Shown piece after piece: positions 46,816-56,490 of a DNA stretch of 64,000 bases. The translations under genes and the position numbers were made by a program. Under the pieces are notes generated by a model. The model saw nothing but the letters and a program-made list of their open reading frames with translations, had not been told where the DNA came from and made no database searches. This DNA comes from Demequina iriomotensis. GTDB lineage: Bacteria; Actinomycetota; Actinomycetes; Actinomycetales; Demequinaceae. The stretch is taken from NCBI RefSeq assembly GCF_000971395.1, contig NZ_BBME01000014.1, positions 1 through 64,000 on the forward strand, in the 5' to 3' direction. Numbering within the stretch: the stretch's first letter is position 1; each line of letters starts with the position of its first letter.

Positions 46816-48243
46816 TCAGCCGATGTACTGCATCGGGTCGGTGGTGTCGCCGTTGACGTACACCTCGAAGTGGAGGTGGCACGCCGCCGACGTCCCGGTG
46901 TTGCCCGAGTAGCCCACCAGCTGGCCCTTCGTCACGTACTGACCCGAGCTCACGGCGAAGCTCGACAGGTGGTTGTAGCTGGTCATGAGCGACTTGCCGC
47001 CCAAGTAGCCGTGGTCCACCAGGACCGAGTTGCCGAGCCCGTACTGGTAGGTGGCCCACTGCACCCTGCCGGCGCGCGCCGCGTAGATGGGCGTGCCGCA
47101 GTAGGCGCGGATGTCCGTGCCGGCGTGCAGGCGCCAGTAGTGCAGGATCGGGTGGTAGCGCATCCCGTAGCTCGACGTGACGACGTGGTACGGCGACGGC
47201 CACGCGAGGATGCCCTTGGTGAGCGACCCTCCGGAGCTGGACGAGCCGCCGGAACCGCCCGAGCTCGACGAGCCGCCGGATCCGGACGAGCCGCCCGAGT
47301 TGTTCTGGGCCTTCGCCGCCTCCTCGGCGGCCTTGCGCGCGGCCTCCTCGGCGGCCTTGCGCGCCGCCTCCTCCTCCGCGAGCTTCTTCTTGACCAGGTT
47401 CTTGATCTGGTTGCGGATCGCGTCCTGCTTGGCCGCGATCTCCTGCTGACGCTCGAGCTCCTGGGCCTTCTTCTTCTCGAGGTCGGCCTTGATCTCCTGC
47501 TGCTCGGCGATGAGCGCGTCGAGCGCGGCCTTCTTCTCCTCGGCCTTCTTCTGCAGGCGCTCGGTCTCGATCACCAGCGCATCGGCCTCGGCCTTGAGCT
47601 CGACGATGTAGTCGCGCACCGCCTCCTGACGCGCGCCGCGGTTGCGGTTGACGGCCGCGATCTCCTCGACGTCGGCGAGCGCGTTGGACTGCACGCGCGA
47701 GGCGTTGTGCTCGGCGGCGAACTCGTCGATGAACTCCTGCGACGTGCTCGCGCCGAACACGAGGCTGAGCGCCTCGTCATCGCCCACGCCCTGGTACTGC
47801 GCGCGCGCGAGGGCCGCGATGATCTGCTCGAGCTCGCCGATGCGGTCCTCGTCCTCGGCGATCTGCTGTGAGATGGCCTTGTCCTGCGCCTCGGCCGCCT
47901 CGAGCTTGTCGGCGGTGAGCTTCTGCTGCAGGATCGCCTCGTCGACCTTCTCGTTGGCCGCGTCGAGCGCCTTCTGCGCCGCGGGGAGCTTCGCCTCGGT
48001 CCTCTCGAGCTTGCGGGAGGCCTCGACGATCTCCTTGCTCGTGTCCTCGAGAGCCGCCTCGAGGTCCTCGAGCTGCGACTCGTAGTCGGCCGACTTGTCC
48101 TTCGCGCGCTCGATGTCGTCGTCGTAGCTCGACGCGTACCGGAAGCCGCCCTCGGCGCCGGCGCCGGACACGAGCGTGCCCGTGAGGACCGCGACCAGCA
48201 GCGTCGCGACGGAGGCGACGATCGGGGTGCGAAAACGCCTCAT
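46816..48243 (-). CDS. M23 peptidoglycan endopeptidase with coiled coil, FtsEX-activated type
   Basis: 475-aa secreted or membrane-tethered cell-wall hydrolase. An N-terminal signal/anchor (IVASVATLLVAVLTGTLVSGAG) is followed by a long coiled coil (about residues 40-310), a Ser/Gly linker, and a LytM/M23 domain with YHPILHYWRLHAGTDI (Zn ligands His, Asp) and ACHLHFEVYVNG (catalytic and ligand His). ATG 48243 overlaps the ftsX stop (ATGA). The architecture and coupling match EnvC/RipC-like hydrolases controlled by FtsEX at the septum. A longer upstream start would overlap ftsX and is rejected. Confidence 0.92.
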   Translation of the reverse strand: MRRFRTPIVASVATLLVAVLTGTLVSGAGAEGGFRYASSYDDDIERAKDKSADYESQLEDLEAALEDTSKEIVEASRKLERTEAKLPAAQKALDAANEKVDEAILQQKLTADKLEAAEAQDKAISQQIAEDEDRIGELEQIIAALARAQYQGVGDDEALSLVFGASTSQEFIDEFAAEHNASRVQSNALADVEEIAAVNRNRGARQEAVRDYIVELKAEADALVIETERLQKKAEEKKAALDALIAEQQEIKADLEKKKAQELERQQEIAAKQDAIRNQIKNLVKKKLAEEEAARKAAEEAARKAAEEAAKAQNNSGGSSGSGGSSSSGGSGGSSSSGGSLTKGILAWPSPYHVVTSSYGMRYHPILHYWRLHAGTDIRAYCGTPIYAARAGRVQWATYQYGLGNSVLVDHGYLGGKSLMTSYNHLSSFAVSSGQYVTKGQLVGYSGNTGTSAACHLHFEVYVNGDTTDPMQYIG

Positions 48244-49151
48244 GCGCGCGTGTACCTCCCCAGCGTCACGAGCGACGCGACGGCGGCGAGACCCACGGCG
48301 ATGACCAGCAGCCAGGGTGCGACGTTCCACACGTCCTGCGCCCCGATGTACTGGACCCAGGTGACCGAGCTCTTGAGCCAGTCGTCGATCATGTACCGCA
48401 CGCCGAAGAACAGGCCGGCGATCGCGAGGAGCGCGCCACCCGTCGCGGCGACCGCGCCCTCGAGCATGAACGGCATCTGGATGAGCGAGCGCGACGAGCC
48501 CACCATGCGCATGATCTGCGTCTCGCGACGCCGGCTCAGCGCGCTCAGGCGGATCGTGGTGGTGATGAGCAGCATCGCGGCGATCAGCATGACGATCGCG
48601 AGGGCCGCCGCGATCACGGTGGCCGCGTTGAGGAACCGGAACAGCTCGGAGAAGATCTCACGCTGGTCGCGCACCACGTCGACGCCGGGGAGACCCTCGG
48701 TCGCATCGGCCACCACCTGGTACTGCTCGGGGTCGGCGAGCTTGACGCGGAAGCTGGGCTGCATCTGCTCCGGCGTGAGCGACGACCAGATGCCCTCGTC
48801 GTCGTTGGCGACGAACTTCTCGTAGGCCTCCTCGCGCGACTCGTAGTACACCTTCTGGACCAGGTCCTGCAGCGCGCCGTCCTCGAGCACCGCCCGGATG
48901 TCGTCCTCCTGCGCGACCGTGACGGGGCCCTCGGCGCACTGCTCGTTGCGCGAGCTCTCGGGGCACAGGAAGATCGAGATCTCGACCTTGCCGTACCAGT
49001 CGTCCTTGAGCTGGTCGATCTGCATCTGCGTGAGCGCGGCCGCGCCGACGAACATGAGCGACACGAACGTCACGAGCACCACGGACAGCGCCATGGTCGT
49101 GTTGCGGCGCAGGCCGTTGAAGACCTCGCCGAAGATGAACCGGAGCCTCAC
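48240..49151 (-). CDS. ftsX: Cell division protein FtsX
   Basis: 303-aa membrane component of FtsEX with four helices: TM1 near residues 20-42, an extracellular domain of about 130 aa with two Cys ([12 protein letters not shown]) that may form a disulfide, then three C-terminal helices. GTG 49151 overlaps the ftsE stop (GTGA). Confidence 0.96.
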   Translation of the reverse strand: MRLRFIFGEVFNGLRRNTTMALSVVLVTFVSLMFVGAAALTQMQIDQLKDDWYGKVEISIFLCPESSRNEQCAEGPVTVAQEDDIRAVLEDGALQDLVQKVYYESREEAYEKFVANDDEGIWSSLTPEQMQPSFRVKLADPEQYQVVADATEGLPGVDVVRDQREIFSELFRFLNAATVIAAALAIVMLIAAMLLITTTIRLSALSRRRETQIMRMVGSSRSLIQMPFMLEGAVAATGGALLAIAGLFFGVRYMIDDWLKSSVTWVQYIGAQDVWNVAPWLLVIAVGLAAVASLVTLGRYTRA

Positions 49152-49840
49152 ACGCGCTCCAGCCCGTAGACGCCGCGGTCCTGGTCACGGACCAGCTCGC
49201 CGCCGCGCAGCTCGATGACGCGCTTGCGCATCTGGTCGACGATCTCGTCGTCGTGCGTCGCCATGAGCACCGTGGTGCCCGTGCGGTTGATGCGGTCGAG
49301 CAGGCGCATGATGCCCACGGACGTGCCGGGGTCGAGGTTCCCGGTCGGCTCGTCGCACAGCAGGATGGGCGGGTGGTTGACGAACGCGCGCGCGATCGCC
49401 ACGCGCTGCTGCTCGCCGCCGGACAGCTCGTGCGGCATGCGCCGCTCCTTGCCCGACAGCCCGACGAGGTCGAGCATCTCGGGCACGGTGGACTGGATGT
49501 GGTGGCGGCTCTTGCCGATCACCTGGAGCGCGAAGGCGACGTTCTGGTAGACCGTCTTGTTCGGCAGCAGGCGGAAGTCCTGGAACACGGCGCCGATCTC
49601 GCGGCGCAGGTGCGGCACGCGCCACGCCGAGAGCTTGTTGAGGTGCCGGCCCGCGACGTAGACGTCGCCGCCGGTGGGGCGCTCCTCGCGCAGGATGAGC
49701 TTGAGGAAGGTCGACTTGCCCGATCCGGACGAGCCCACGAGGAACACGAAGTCGCCGCGCTCGATCTCCACGGAGACGGAGTCGAGCGCGGGACGGGCGC
49801 CCCGCTTGTAGACCTTGGTGGCGTTGTCGAGTCGAATCAT
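49148..49840 (-). CDS. ftsE: Cell division ATP-binding protein FtsE
   Basis: 230-aa ABC ATPase that powers FtsX-dependent activation of wall hydrolases. [14 protein letters not shown] at about residues 36-49, signature [14 protein letters not shown], Walker [16 protein letters not shown] 49840 ([11 protein letters not shown]) is the conserved FtsE start; 12 upstream in-frame residues are not used. A TACGAT box about 50 nt upstream may be its promoter, with the palindromic repeat lying between it and prfB. Confidence 0.96.
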   Translation of the reverse strand: MIRLDNATKVYKRGARPALDSVSVEIERGDFVFLVGSSGSGKSTFLKLILREERPTGGDVYVAGRHLNKLSAWRVPHLRREIGAVFQDFRLLPNKTVYQNVAFALQVIGKSRHHIQSTVPEMLDLVGLSGKERRMPHELSGGEQQRVAIARAFVNHPPILLCDEPTGNLDPGTSVGIMRLLDRINRTGTTVLMATHDDEIVDQMRKRVIELRGGELVRDQDRGVYGLERV

Positions 49841-49976
49841 GAGTGCTGCGCGCGCGAGGGGTAGGACCCGCGCCACCTCAGCATCGTAGGAACCGCGGCG
49901 GCGGGGTCCCGGGAGGCGCGCCGCTTCCGGCGTGTCCGGTTCGTCACTCCGTGACAGTTGACGATGCTCGAACCGT

Positions 49977-50077
49977 CTGACACCTGCAACGGACCTTGTC
50001 CCGACACGCCGGGCTCAACCCGCGCATCGTCCCCCGACACGCCGGCAACCCGGGACCAGCTCCGTTGCTGCTGTCAG
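49977..50077. repeat. Palindromic repeat element, copy B
   Basis: Arms GCAACGGACCTTGTCCCG (49986-50003) and CGGGACCAGCTCCGTTGC (50051-50068) are inverted versions of the copy A core, flanked by CTGACA/TGTCAG. The outer core-to-core span is 83 bp here and 82 bp in copy A. The prfB stop codon lies inside the right arm. A GCATCGTCC motif sits in the loop (50024-50032). Confidence 0.75.
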
Positions 50078-51192
50078 GCGTGCTCGGCGGCCTTCTGCTC
50101 GGCGCGGCGCCAGCGGATGCCCGCGTCGATGAAGCCGTCGAGGTCGCCGTCGAACACGATCTGCGGGTTGCCGACCTCGTAGCCGGTGCGCAGGTCCTTG
50201 ACCAGCTGCTGGCCGTAGAGGAAGTACGAGCGCATCTGGTCGCCCCACGACGCCTTGATGTCGCCCGCGAGCTCCTTCTTCTGCGCGGCCTCCTGCTCCT
50301 TCTTGAGCAGCAGCAGGCGCGACTGGAGCACGCGCATGGCGGCGGCGCGGTTCTGGATCTGCGACTTCTCGTCCTGCATCGAGACCACGATGCCGGTCGG
50401 GAGGTGCGTGAGGCGCACCGCGGAGTCCGTGGTGTTGACCGACTGGCCGCCGGGGCCCGACGAGCGGAACACGTCGACCTTGATCTCGGACTCGGGGACC
50501 TCGATGTGGTCGGTCGACTCGATCTGCGGGATCACCTCGACGGCCGCGAAGGACGTCTGGCGCTTGTCCGCGGAGCCGAACGGGCTGATGCGCGCGAGAC
50601 GATGCGTGCCGGCCTCCACGGACAGGGTGCCGTAGGCGTAGGGCGCGTTGAGCTCGAAGGTGGCCGACTTGATGCCGGCGCCCTCGGCGTAGGAGGTGTC
50701 GAGCACCTTGGTGCCGTAGCCGTGGCGCTCGGCCCAGCGCAGGTACATGCGCAGCAGCATCTCGGCGAAGTCCGTGGCGTCGTCGCCGCCCGCGCCGGAC
50801 CGGATGGTGACGACCGCGTTGCGCTCGTCCCACTCGCCCGTCATGAGCGTGCGGACCTCCATCGCGGCGAGGTCGGTCTTGAGCTTGGTGAGCTCGGCGT
50901 CGGCCTCGGCGAGCGTGTCCTCGTCCTCGCCCTCGGTGCCGAGCTCCACCAGCACCTCGAGGTCGTCGATGCGCGCGCCCATGCGGGTGACGCGCTCGAG
51001 CTCCGAGTTGGCCTGGCTCAGCTGGCTGGTGACCGCCTGCGCGTTCTCCTGGTCGTCCCACAGGTCGGGCGCCGCGGCCTCCTCCTCGAGCTGCGCGATG
51101 CGCGCCTTGAGCCGGGTCGGGTCGGTCACCGCCTCGATCTGGGAGAAGGTCGAGCGGAGCTCATGGATCTCGGTCGCGAAGTCGGTGGCCAC
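50074..51192 (-). CDS. prfB: Peptide chain release factor 2
   Basis: 372-aa RF2, which terminates at UGA and UAA. The stop-codon tripeptide SPF is in [13 protein letters not shown] and the GGQ hydrolysis motif is in [20 protein letters not shown]. There is no internal UGA, so the autoregulatory frameshift of E. coli prfB is absent. GTG 51192 is preferred because TAGACT ends 8 nt upstream; TTG 51201 is less likely. It precedes ftsE as is usual in actinobacteria. Confidence 0.96.
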   Translation of the reverse strand: MATDFATEIHELRSTFSQIEAVTDPTRLKARIAQLEEEAAAPDLWDDQENAQAVTSQLSQANSELERVTRMGARIDDLEVLVELGTEGEDEDTLAEADAELTKLKTDLAAMEVRTLMTGEWDERNAVVTIRSGAGGDDATDFAEMLLRMYLRWAERHGYGTKVLDTSYAEGAGIKSATFELNAPYAYGTLSVEAGTHRLARISPFGSADKRQTSFAAVEVIPQIESTDHIEVPESEIKVDVFRSSGPGGQSVNTTDSAVRLTHLPTGIVVSMQDEKSQIQNRAAAMRVLQSRLLLLKKEQEAAQKKELAGDIKASWGDQMRSYFLYGQQLVKDLRTGYEVGNPQIVFDGDLDGFIDAGIRWRRAEQKAAEHA

Positions 51193-51260
51193 GAGCGTCA
51201 AGTCTAGTGGCGCGCGTGCGGGACCTCGCGCGGGCTCGCTCCGGGGCGCGATCGGCCACC

Positions 51261-51305
51261 GGGCGCTCGGCCGCCGGGCGCTCAGCCGCCGTGCGCTCAG
51301 CCGCC
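51261..51305. repeat. Three 15-bp tandem repeats beside a lipoprotein gene
   Basis: Units GGGCGCTCGGCCGCC, GGGCGCTCAGCCGCC and GTGCGCTCAGCCGCC run head to tail and extend over the stop codon of the small lipoprotein gene. They lie in the 104-nt gap before prfB's promoter. Confidence 0.7.
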
Positions 51306-51563
51306 GGTGACCGCGTCCTTGAGCTCCTCGGCCTTCTTGGTGGTCTCGTCGAGCGTCTGCTTGGCGTCCTCGACCTGCTGCTGGACCTCGTCGACCCTGT
51401 CCTCGGCCTGCTTCTTCAGCTCCTCGGCCTGCTCGACCGCGTCCTTGGCGCCCGCGGTCGCGTCGGCGATCGCGTCGCGCGCGTCATCGCAGCCGGTGAG
51501 GGACAGGCCGAGCGCGGCGGCGGCGGTGATGAGGACGATGCGGGGGCGGAGCGGGGCGGTCAT
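51297..51563 (-). CDS. Small coiled-coil lipoprotein
   Basis: 88-aa predicted lipoprotein: signal peptide with lipobox LTGC at about residues 22-25, then one helix of about 55 residues rich in Ala, Glu, Lys and Gln with heptad spacing ([20 protein letters not shown]). It resembles Lpp-like or YtxH-like small envelope proteins in form only. ATG 51563 is chosen because TACGAT ends 7 nt upstream (leaderless). Function unknown. Confidence 0.75.
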   Translation of the reverse strand: MTAPLRPRIVLITAAAALGLSLTGCDDARDAIADATAGAKDAVEQAEELKKQAEDRVDEVQQQVEDAKQTLDETTKKAEELKDAVTGG

Positions 51564-51652
51564 GGCGGCCATCGTAGGCGCCCAGCCTCCGAAACACGAT
51601 GTTCACCTATCGAGCGCTAGGCTCGTCGCAGCACCGCATCCGAAGGGACCTC

Positions 51653-52924
51653 ATGTCATCCGCGCGTCTGCCCTCCACCCCGGTCCAGCAGGGAACCACC
51701 CGCATCGTCGGCGCCACCGTGATCGACGGCACCGGCGCCGGGCCTCGTGTCGCCGACGTCGAGATCGTCGACGGCAGGATCGCCGCGATCGGGGTGGGAC
51801 CGGCCGCCGCCCGCGCGGACGCGACTTTCGACGCCGACGGGCTCTTCCTCACGCCCGGCCTCGTCGACACGCACGTCCACCTCACCATGCCGAACGGCTC
51901 CACCGAGGAGGCCGATCGGCTCAAGTTCATGGAGGAGCACGCCTTCGCGACCGCCGAGTCGATGCGCCTCACCCTCGAGGCGGGCGTCACGGCCGCCCGC
52001 GACCTCGCGGGTCTCACTCCCGGCTACCGACGGGCGGTCGCGGCTGGGCTCATCGCCGGCCCCCGCCTCCACGTCGCGATCACGATGCTCTCCCCCACCG
52101 GCGGCCACGCCGACCCGGTGCGCGCCAACCGAAGCCTGGCCGCGTACACCGACTTCGAGCCGATCCCCTCGGTCGGGGTGGTCGACTCCGACGACGAGGT
52201 GGTGAAGGCCATCCGGACGCTGGTGCGCACGGGCGCCGACGTGGTGAAGATCTGCACCACGGGAGGGATCAGCACGCCCGACGACAGCCCTGACGACCTG
52301 GGCGTCCCCGAGCGGCAGGTGCGACTCATGGTCGCCGAGCTCGCGCGCCGCGGCGGCCGGCCCATCGCGGCGCACGCGCAGGGCAACGAGGGGGCACTCG
52401 CCGCGGTGCGCGGCGGCGTGACGAGCCTCGAGCATGGCTACGAGATGTCCGACGAGCTGATCGAGGCGATGCTGCGGCGTGGCACCACCCTGGTGCCGAC
52501 GCTGTCCACGCTGTCGATGTCGCCCGACCCCGCCCGGAAGCCACCGCAGGTCGTGGCGAAGAAGCTCGAGTGGCAGAAGCGCGGCCGCGACTCTGCGCGC
52601 CGCGCGATCGAGGCGGGCGTGCCCGTGGCCATGGGCACCGACGCCGGCATCCACCCGCACGGGAGGAACGCCGCGGAGATCGGCCACCTCGTCGACGCCG
52701 GGATGACACCGCTGCAGGCGCTCCACGCATGCACGATGCAGGGAGCCCGTCTGCTCGGGCTCGCCGACCACCTGGGCTCCGTCGAGGCGGGCAAGCTCGC
52801 CGACGTGGTGCTGTGGGACGTCGATCCGCTGACGGACCCCGGCGCGATGGTCGAGGCGGTCCACGCGCGAGCCGTGCTCCAGGCCGGCCGCGCCGCGAAG
52901 GACCTCGACGGCCGGATCGGCTGA
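51653..52924 (+). CDS. Amidohydrolase family protein (prolidase/imidazolonepropionase-like)
   Basis: 423-aa metal-dependent hydrolase. Ligands: HVHL (HxH, about residues 74-76), a candidate carboxylated Lys in ADVVKICTTGG, His in AAHAQG and LEHGYEM, and Asp in MGTDAGIHPHG. Binuclear-zinc members with this pattern cleave Xaa-Pro or other amide bonds. GAAGGGA lies before ATG 51653, with TAGGCT about 35 nt upstream. It is convergent with the nitrogen locus; a role in that pathway is possible but not shown. Confidence 0.88.
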   Translation: MSSARLPSTPVQQGTTRIVGATVIDGTGAGPRVADVEIVDGRIAAIGVGPAAARADATFDADGLFLTPGLVDTHVHLTMPNGSTEEADRLKFMEEHAFATAESMRLTLEAGVTAARDLAGLTPGYRRAVAAGLIAGPRLHVAITMLSPTGGHADPVRANRSLAAYTDFEPIPSVGVVDSDDEVVKAIRTLVRTGADVVKICTTGGISTPDDSPDDLGVPERQVRLMVAELARRGGRPIAAHAQGNEGALAAVRGGVTSLEHGYEMSDELIEAMLRRGTTLVPTLSTLSMSPDPARKPPQVVAKKLEWQKRGRDSARRAIEAGVPVAMGTDAGIHPHGRNAAEIGHLVDAGMTPLQALHACTMQGARLLGLADHLGSVEAGKLADVVLWDVDPLTDPGAMVEAVHARAVLQAGRAAKDLDGRIG

Positions 52925-52949
52925 TCGCGGCGCCGCCGGCGCCGGGACG

Positions 52950-54203
52950 TCAGGCGGCGGGCGGCGGGACGGCGTGCTCGAGCGCGGCCGGGCGAGCATC
53001 GTGCGCGCGCTGTGCCGCGACCCTGCGCGACGCGATCCAGGCGACCGCCGCGCCCAGCGCCGACAGGAGGAACAGCGCCCCCGCCGTCAGCGGCAGCGAT
53101 GCGAGCCCGCCGGCGTCGACCTGAGCGGCCGCGACGGCCGCGCCGAGCGACGATCCCGTGAAGATGACCGACGAGTTCACCGCGACGAGGAGCGTGAGGT
53201 GCCTGCCGGAGTGGCCGATGATCAGCGACTGCAGCGGCGGGTTGATGGCCCACGAGCAGAAGCCCCAGACCAGCAGGAACGCGGCCGCCTGCCACGCCGT
53301 GTCCACGATCATGAGCCCCGCGACCGCGGCCGCCGCGGCCGCCGCGACCACCACGAGCGCCCGCGCGGGTCCCACCCGATCGGCGATCGCGCCCAGGAGC
53401 GCGTTGCCGGCGAGACCGGCGAGCCCGTAGCAGAGCAGCAGGAGCGACAGCGGGGTGCCGGTCGCACCCACCGCGTCGGTGAGGAACGGCGAGACGAAGG
53501 TGTTGAGGCCGCTCGTCGCGGCACCCTCCATGGCCGCGGTCGCGAAGACGGCCCCGAGCGTGATCCACGCCCACGTGCCGAGCGCACCGGACATGCCCCC
53601 CGCCGCGTGGCTCGCCCGCGCATCGGCCACCAGTCCGGCCTGCCAGCGCGACGCGCGCAGCGCCACGAGCGCGACCACGACGAGCAGGATCGCCACCGCG
53701 ATGAACGAGGCACGCGCGCCGATCGCGCCCGCGAGGGTGTTGCCCAGCGGAGCGCCGATGAGCGACGAGACGACCATGCCGCCGAACGAGATCGACAGCG
53801 CGCGCGACCGGAGCGAGGGCGCGACGATCGACCCGGCGTGGACGGTGCACATCGGCACCACCCCCGCGACGGTGATCGCGTGCGCGATCCGGGCGGCCGC
53901 CAGCTGCTCGGCGGATCCGGCCGCCGCGACGGCGAGCAGCGTCACCGCCTCGAGCGCGAGCGCGATGGTGAGCACCGTGTAGGGGCTGATCCGGCGCACC
54001 AGGATGGCGAGGGTCGGCGCGGCGACCGCGTACGCGAGGCCGAACACCGCGTTCGAGCGCCCGATGTCGCCGATCGAGATCCCCGTCTCCTCGGACAGCG
54101 CCGGGAGCACGCCGGGGACCAGCATGTTGCCCAGCGTCGCCGCGAACACCCCCGACGCGAGGATCCACAGCGTGGTGCGCGCACGACGGTCGATGCCGCT
54201 CAC
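52950..54203 (-). CDS. MFS transporter
   Basis: 417-aa major facilitator with 12 hydrophobic segments; N-terminus RARTTLWILASGVFAATLGNMLVPG and the inter-helix motif LRSRALSISFGGMVVSSLIGAPLG resemble sugar/drug-efflux type DHA1 members. GTG 54203 overlaps the isochorismatase stop (GTGA). As last gene of the nitrogen locus it could export a product or import the substrate. Confidence 0.87.
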   Translation of the reverse strand: MSGIDRRARTTLWILASGVFAATLGNMLVPGVLPALSEETGISIGDIGRSNAVFGLAYAVAAPTLAILVRRISPYTVLTIALALEAVTLLAVAAAGSAEQLAAARIAHAITVAGVVPMCTVHAGSIVAPSLRSRALSISFGGMVVSSLIGAPLGNTLAGAIGARASFIAVAILLVVVALVALRASRWQAGLVADARASHAAGGMSGALGTWAWITLGAVFATAAMEGAATSGLNTFVSPFLTDAVGATGTPLSLLLLCYGLAGLAGNALLGAIADRVGPARALVVVAAAAAAAVAGLMIVDTAWQAAAFLLVWGFCSWAINPPLQSLIIGHSGRHLTLLVAVNSSVIFTGSSLGAAVAAAQVDAGGLASLPLTAGALFLLSALGAAVAWIASRRVAAQRAHDARPAALEHAVPPPAA

Positions 54204-54790
54204 ACGCGCTCGACGGACTCGAGCCACTCCATCGTCTCGGCGGACGTGACGAGGGACCGGCGCTGCATGTACGCGATCATGTCGAGCGCATCGTCGTGGG
54301 CCTGCTGGGAGGAACCGTGCACCACGTCGGTCACGACGTTGAGGAACAGGTCGCGCTGGTGCGCGTCGACCGCGGTGTAGAGGATGCAGATGTCCGTGAA
54401 GCCGCCGATGAGGATCACCGAGTCCGCCTTGTACGCACGCAGGACGATGTCGAGCTGCGTGCCGAAGAAGCCCGAGTAGCGGCGCTTGCGGATGTGGAAC
54501 TCGTCGGGCGTCGGCTTGAGCCCCGACGCGAGCTCCGTGTACGGGCTGCCCTCGATGCAGTGCGGGCCCTCGGAGCCGTCCATCTCGCGGCCCATGTCGA
54601 TGAGGTGGGGCTTGTGGACCTCCTGGATCCACACGACCGGGACGCCCTTCTCGCGGGCCAGGTCGACCATCGCGACCGCGCGGTCGCGCTGCGTGCGCAC
54701 ATCGAAGCCGTCCTGCTGGCCGGGGCTCCCGTCGAGCGGGCCTCCCTGGAAGTCGACGACGACGAGGACGGGGTTGCCGTGGATGTTCAT
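54200..54790 (-). CDS. Isochorismatase-fold cysteine hydrolase 1
   Basis: 196-aa cysteine hydrolase. The catalytic triad is visible as Asp in VLVVVDFQGG (residue about 14), Lys in IRKRRYSGFFG and Cys in GGFTDICILYTAVDA. This fold includes nicotinamidase, N-carbamoylsarcosine amidase and biuret hydrolase. It is about half identical by eye to the neighbour at 54805-55473 (both contain QEVHKP(H/S)LID and KRRYSGF(F/Y)GT). ATG 54790 with GGGAG upstream. Given AtzF in the same locus, hydrolysis of a ureide such as biuret to allophanate is a reasonable guess. Confidence 0.87.
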   Translation of the reverse strand: MNIHGNPVLVVVDFQGGPLDGSPGQQDGFDVRTQRDRAVAMVDLAREKGVPVVWIQEVHKPHLIDMGREMDGSEGPHCIEGSPYTELASGLKPTPDEFHIRKRRYSGFFGTQLDIVLRAYKADSVILIGGFTDICILYTAVDAHQRDLFLNVVTDVVHGSSQQAHDDALDMIAYMQRRSLVTSAETMEWLESVERV

Positions 54791-54804
54791 GTGGTTCTCC
54801 CGTC

Positions 54805-55473
54805 TCAGCGCTTCAGTTCCATCGCGTCGGCGCCCGGCATCGGGGCGTCCGGCAGCGAGTCGAGCCACGCGTGCGCGGCATCGGCCGTCACCAGCGAGTC
54901 GCGCTGGAGGTACTTCATGGCCCGCAGCGCCGCATCGTGCGCCTTGTCGGACGATCCGCCCACGAGGTCGCTGACGGTGCGGAAGCGATAGTCGAGCTGG
55001 TGCGCGTCGACCGCCGTGTAGTGGATGCACACGTCGGTCAGGCCGCCGATCATCACGATGGTGTCGGTGGCGTAGCCCTTGAGCACGATGTCGAGCTCGG
55101 TGCCGTAGAAGCCCGAGTAGCGGCGCTTCTGGACCAGGTACTCGTGCGGCAGCGGCTCGAGTCCCGGGTACAGCTCGGTGGTCTCCCAACCCTCGACGCA
55201 GTGGGCGCCCTCGGCGCCGTCGAGCTCGCGGCCGATGTCGATCAGCGACGGCTTGTGGACCTCCTGGAGGAACACGACGGGCCGGCCCTTGGCGCGGAAC
55301 GCGTTCACCAGGTCGATCGCGCGCTGACGGCGCGCCTGCTGGCCCGTCATCCCGCCGAGGGTCGACACGTGCGGCGTCGCGCCTCCGCCCTGGATGTCGA
55401 CGACGAGCAGGGTGACGTTGCCGACGGGCGTGAGCGCGTCGTGCGGGGACCAGTCGGTCACCTGGAGCGGCAT
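54805..55473 (-). CDS. Isochorismatase-fold cysteine hydrolase 2
   Basis: 222-aa paralogue of the next gene, with an N-terminal extension of about 20 aa. Triad: Asp in LLVVDIQGGG, Lys in VQKRRYSGFYG, Cys in GGLTDVCIHYTAVDAHQ. ATG 55473 lies 16 nt after the upstream permease gene with AAAGGACCCCCC upstream. The conserved pair suggests two related substrates or a heteromeric enzyme. Confidence 0.87.
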   Translation of the reverse strand: MPLQVTDWSPHDALTPVGNVTLLVVDIQGGGATPHVSTLGGMTGQQARRQRAIDLVNAFRAKGRPVVFLQEVHKPSLIDIGRELDGAEGAHCVEGWETTELYPGLEPLPHEYLVQKRRYSGFYGTELDIVLKGYATDTIVMIGGLTDVCIHYTAVDAHQLDYRFRTVSDLVGGSSDKAHDAALRAMKYLQRDSLVTADAAHAWLDSLPDAPMPGADAMELKR

Positions 55474-55489
55474 GGGGGGTCCTTTCGGT

Positions 55490-56488
55490 TCAGGAGAGGC
55501 GGACGCGGGGGTCGACCGCGGCGAGCGCGACGTCGACGAGGGTGTTGAGCACCACGTAGACGGCGCCGAGGATGAGGCAGACCGCGGCGATCGCGGGGAA
55601 GTCCCCGACGCCGATCGCGCCGGAGAGGTAGGAGCCGAGGCCGTTCCACGAGAACACCTGCTCGACCACCACGAGGCTCGACACCATGAAGCCCGCCTGC
55701 ACCGCGAGCAGGGAGAGCGCGGGCGAGGAGGCGTTGCGGAGGGCATGGCGGCGGACGATGGTGCCCTCGTTCTCGCCGAGCGCGCGAGCGGTCCGCGCCC
55801 ACGGCGAGGACAGGGACGACGAGATGCCGTCGGCCAGCACGCGCGCGAGCGCGACACCCGCGCCGACCGAGGCCGCGAGCGCGGGCAGGAGCAGGTGCTG
55901 GATCGCGTCCCACGTGTAGGTCGGGCTCGCGTGGAGGATCCCGTCGATCACGTAGAAGCCGGTGCCGTCCTCGTACGGACCGTACGAGGAGCGGCCCGCG
56001 GCCGGCAGCACGCCGCCGAGCCACTTGTAGAACACGAGCACCGAGAGCATCGCGATGAGGAACGAGGGCGCGGACGCCGCGGAGAAGAACACGAACCGCA
56101 GGAACGCGCCGACGCGTCCGGGGCGCGAGTACAGCGACGCGAGCGACACCCCGATGACCACGGTGAGCATGAGCGCCCAGCCGGCCAGCTCGAGCGTCGC
56201 CGGCAGCCGCGAGGACAGCTCGTCCGCGATGGGCCGCTTGGACGCGAGCGAGATGCCGAAGTCGCCGTGCACCGCTCCGCCGAGGAAGCTCGCGAACTGC
56301 ACCGGGACCGGGTCGTCGAGCCCGAGCTCCTCACGCGCCGCGGTCACCGCCTCGGCGCTCGCGTTGACACCCACGTAGGTCCGCACGGGATCGGAGTCGG
56401 CGACCTTGCCCAGGGTGAACACCAGCAGCGTGAGGAAGAACAGCACCACCACGAGCGAGCCGAGTCGCTTGGCGACGAACACCAGCAT
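55490..56488 (-). CDS. ABC permease, DppB-like
   Basis: 332-aa permease of the oligopeptide/nickel family: one N-terminal helix, a periplasmic domain of about 70 aa, then five helices; the loop SSPWARTARALGENEGTIVRRHALRNASSPALS corresponds to the EAA motif. ATG 56488 is used; a GTG at 56494 overlapping the upstream stop is an alternative. Pairs with the DppC-like permease. Confidence 0.9.
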   Translation of the reverse strand: MLVFVAKRLGSLVVVLFFLTLLVFTLGKVADSDPVRTYVGVNASAEAVTAAREELGLDDPVPVQFASFLGGAVHGDFGISLASKRPIADELSSRLPATLELAGWALMLTVVIGVSLASLYSRPGRVGAFLRFVFFSAASAPSFLIAMLSVLVFYKWLGGVLPAAGRSSYGPYEDGTGFYVIDGILHASPTYTWDAIQHLLLPALAASVGAGVALARVLADGISSSLSSPWARTARALGENEGTIVRRHALRNASSPALSLLAVQAGFMVSSLVVVEQVFSWNGLGSYLSGAIGVGDFPAIAAVCLILGAVYVVLNTLVDVALAAVDPRVRLS

Positions 56489-56490
56489 GG

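Noticed and set aside
44278-47871. 1197-codon open frame on the plus strand
   Set aside because: It runs antisense across DUF2207, smpB and the M23 gene, all of which have recognisable motifs; composition is shadow-like and there is no ribosome binding site.
50074-51201. Programmed frameshift in prfB
   Set aside because: The gene reads through in one frame with no internal UGA near codon 25.
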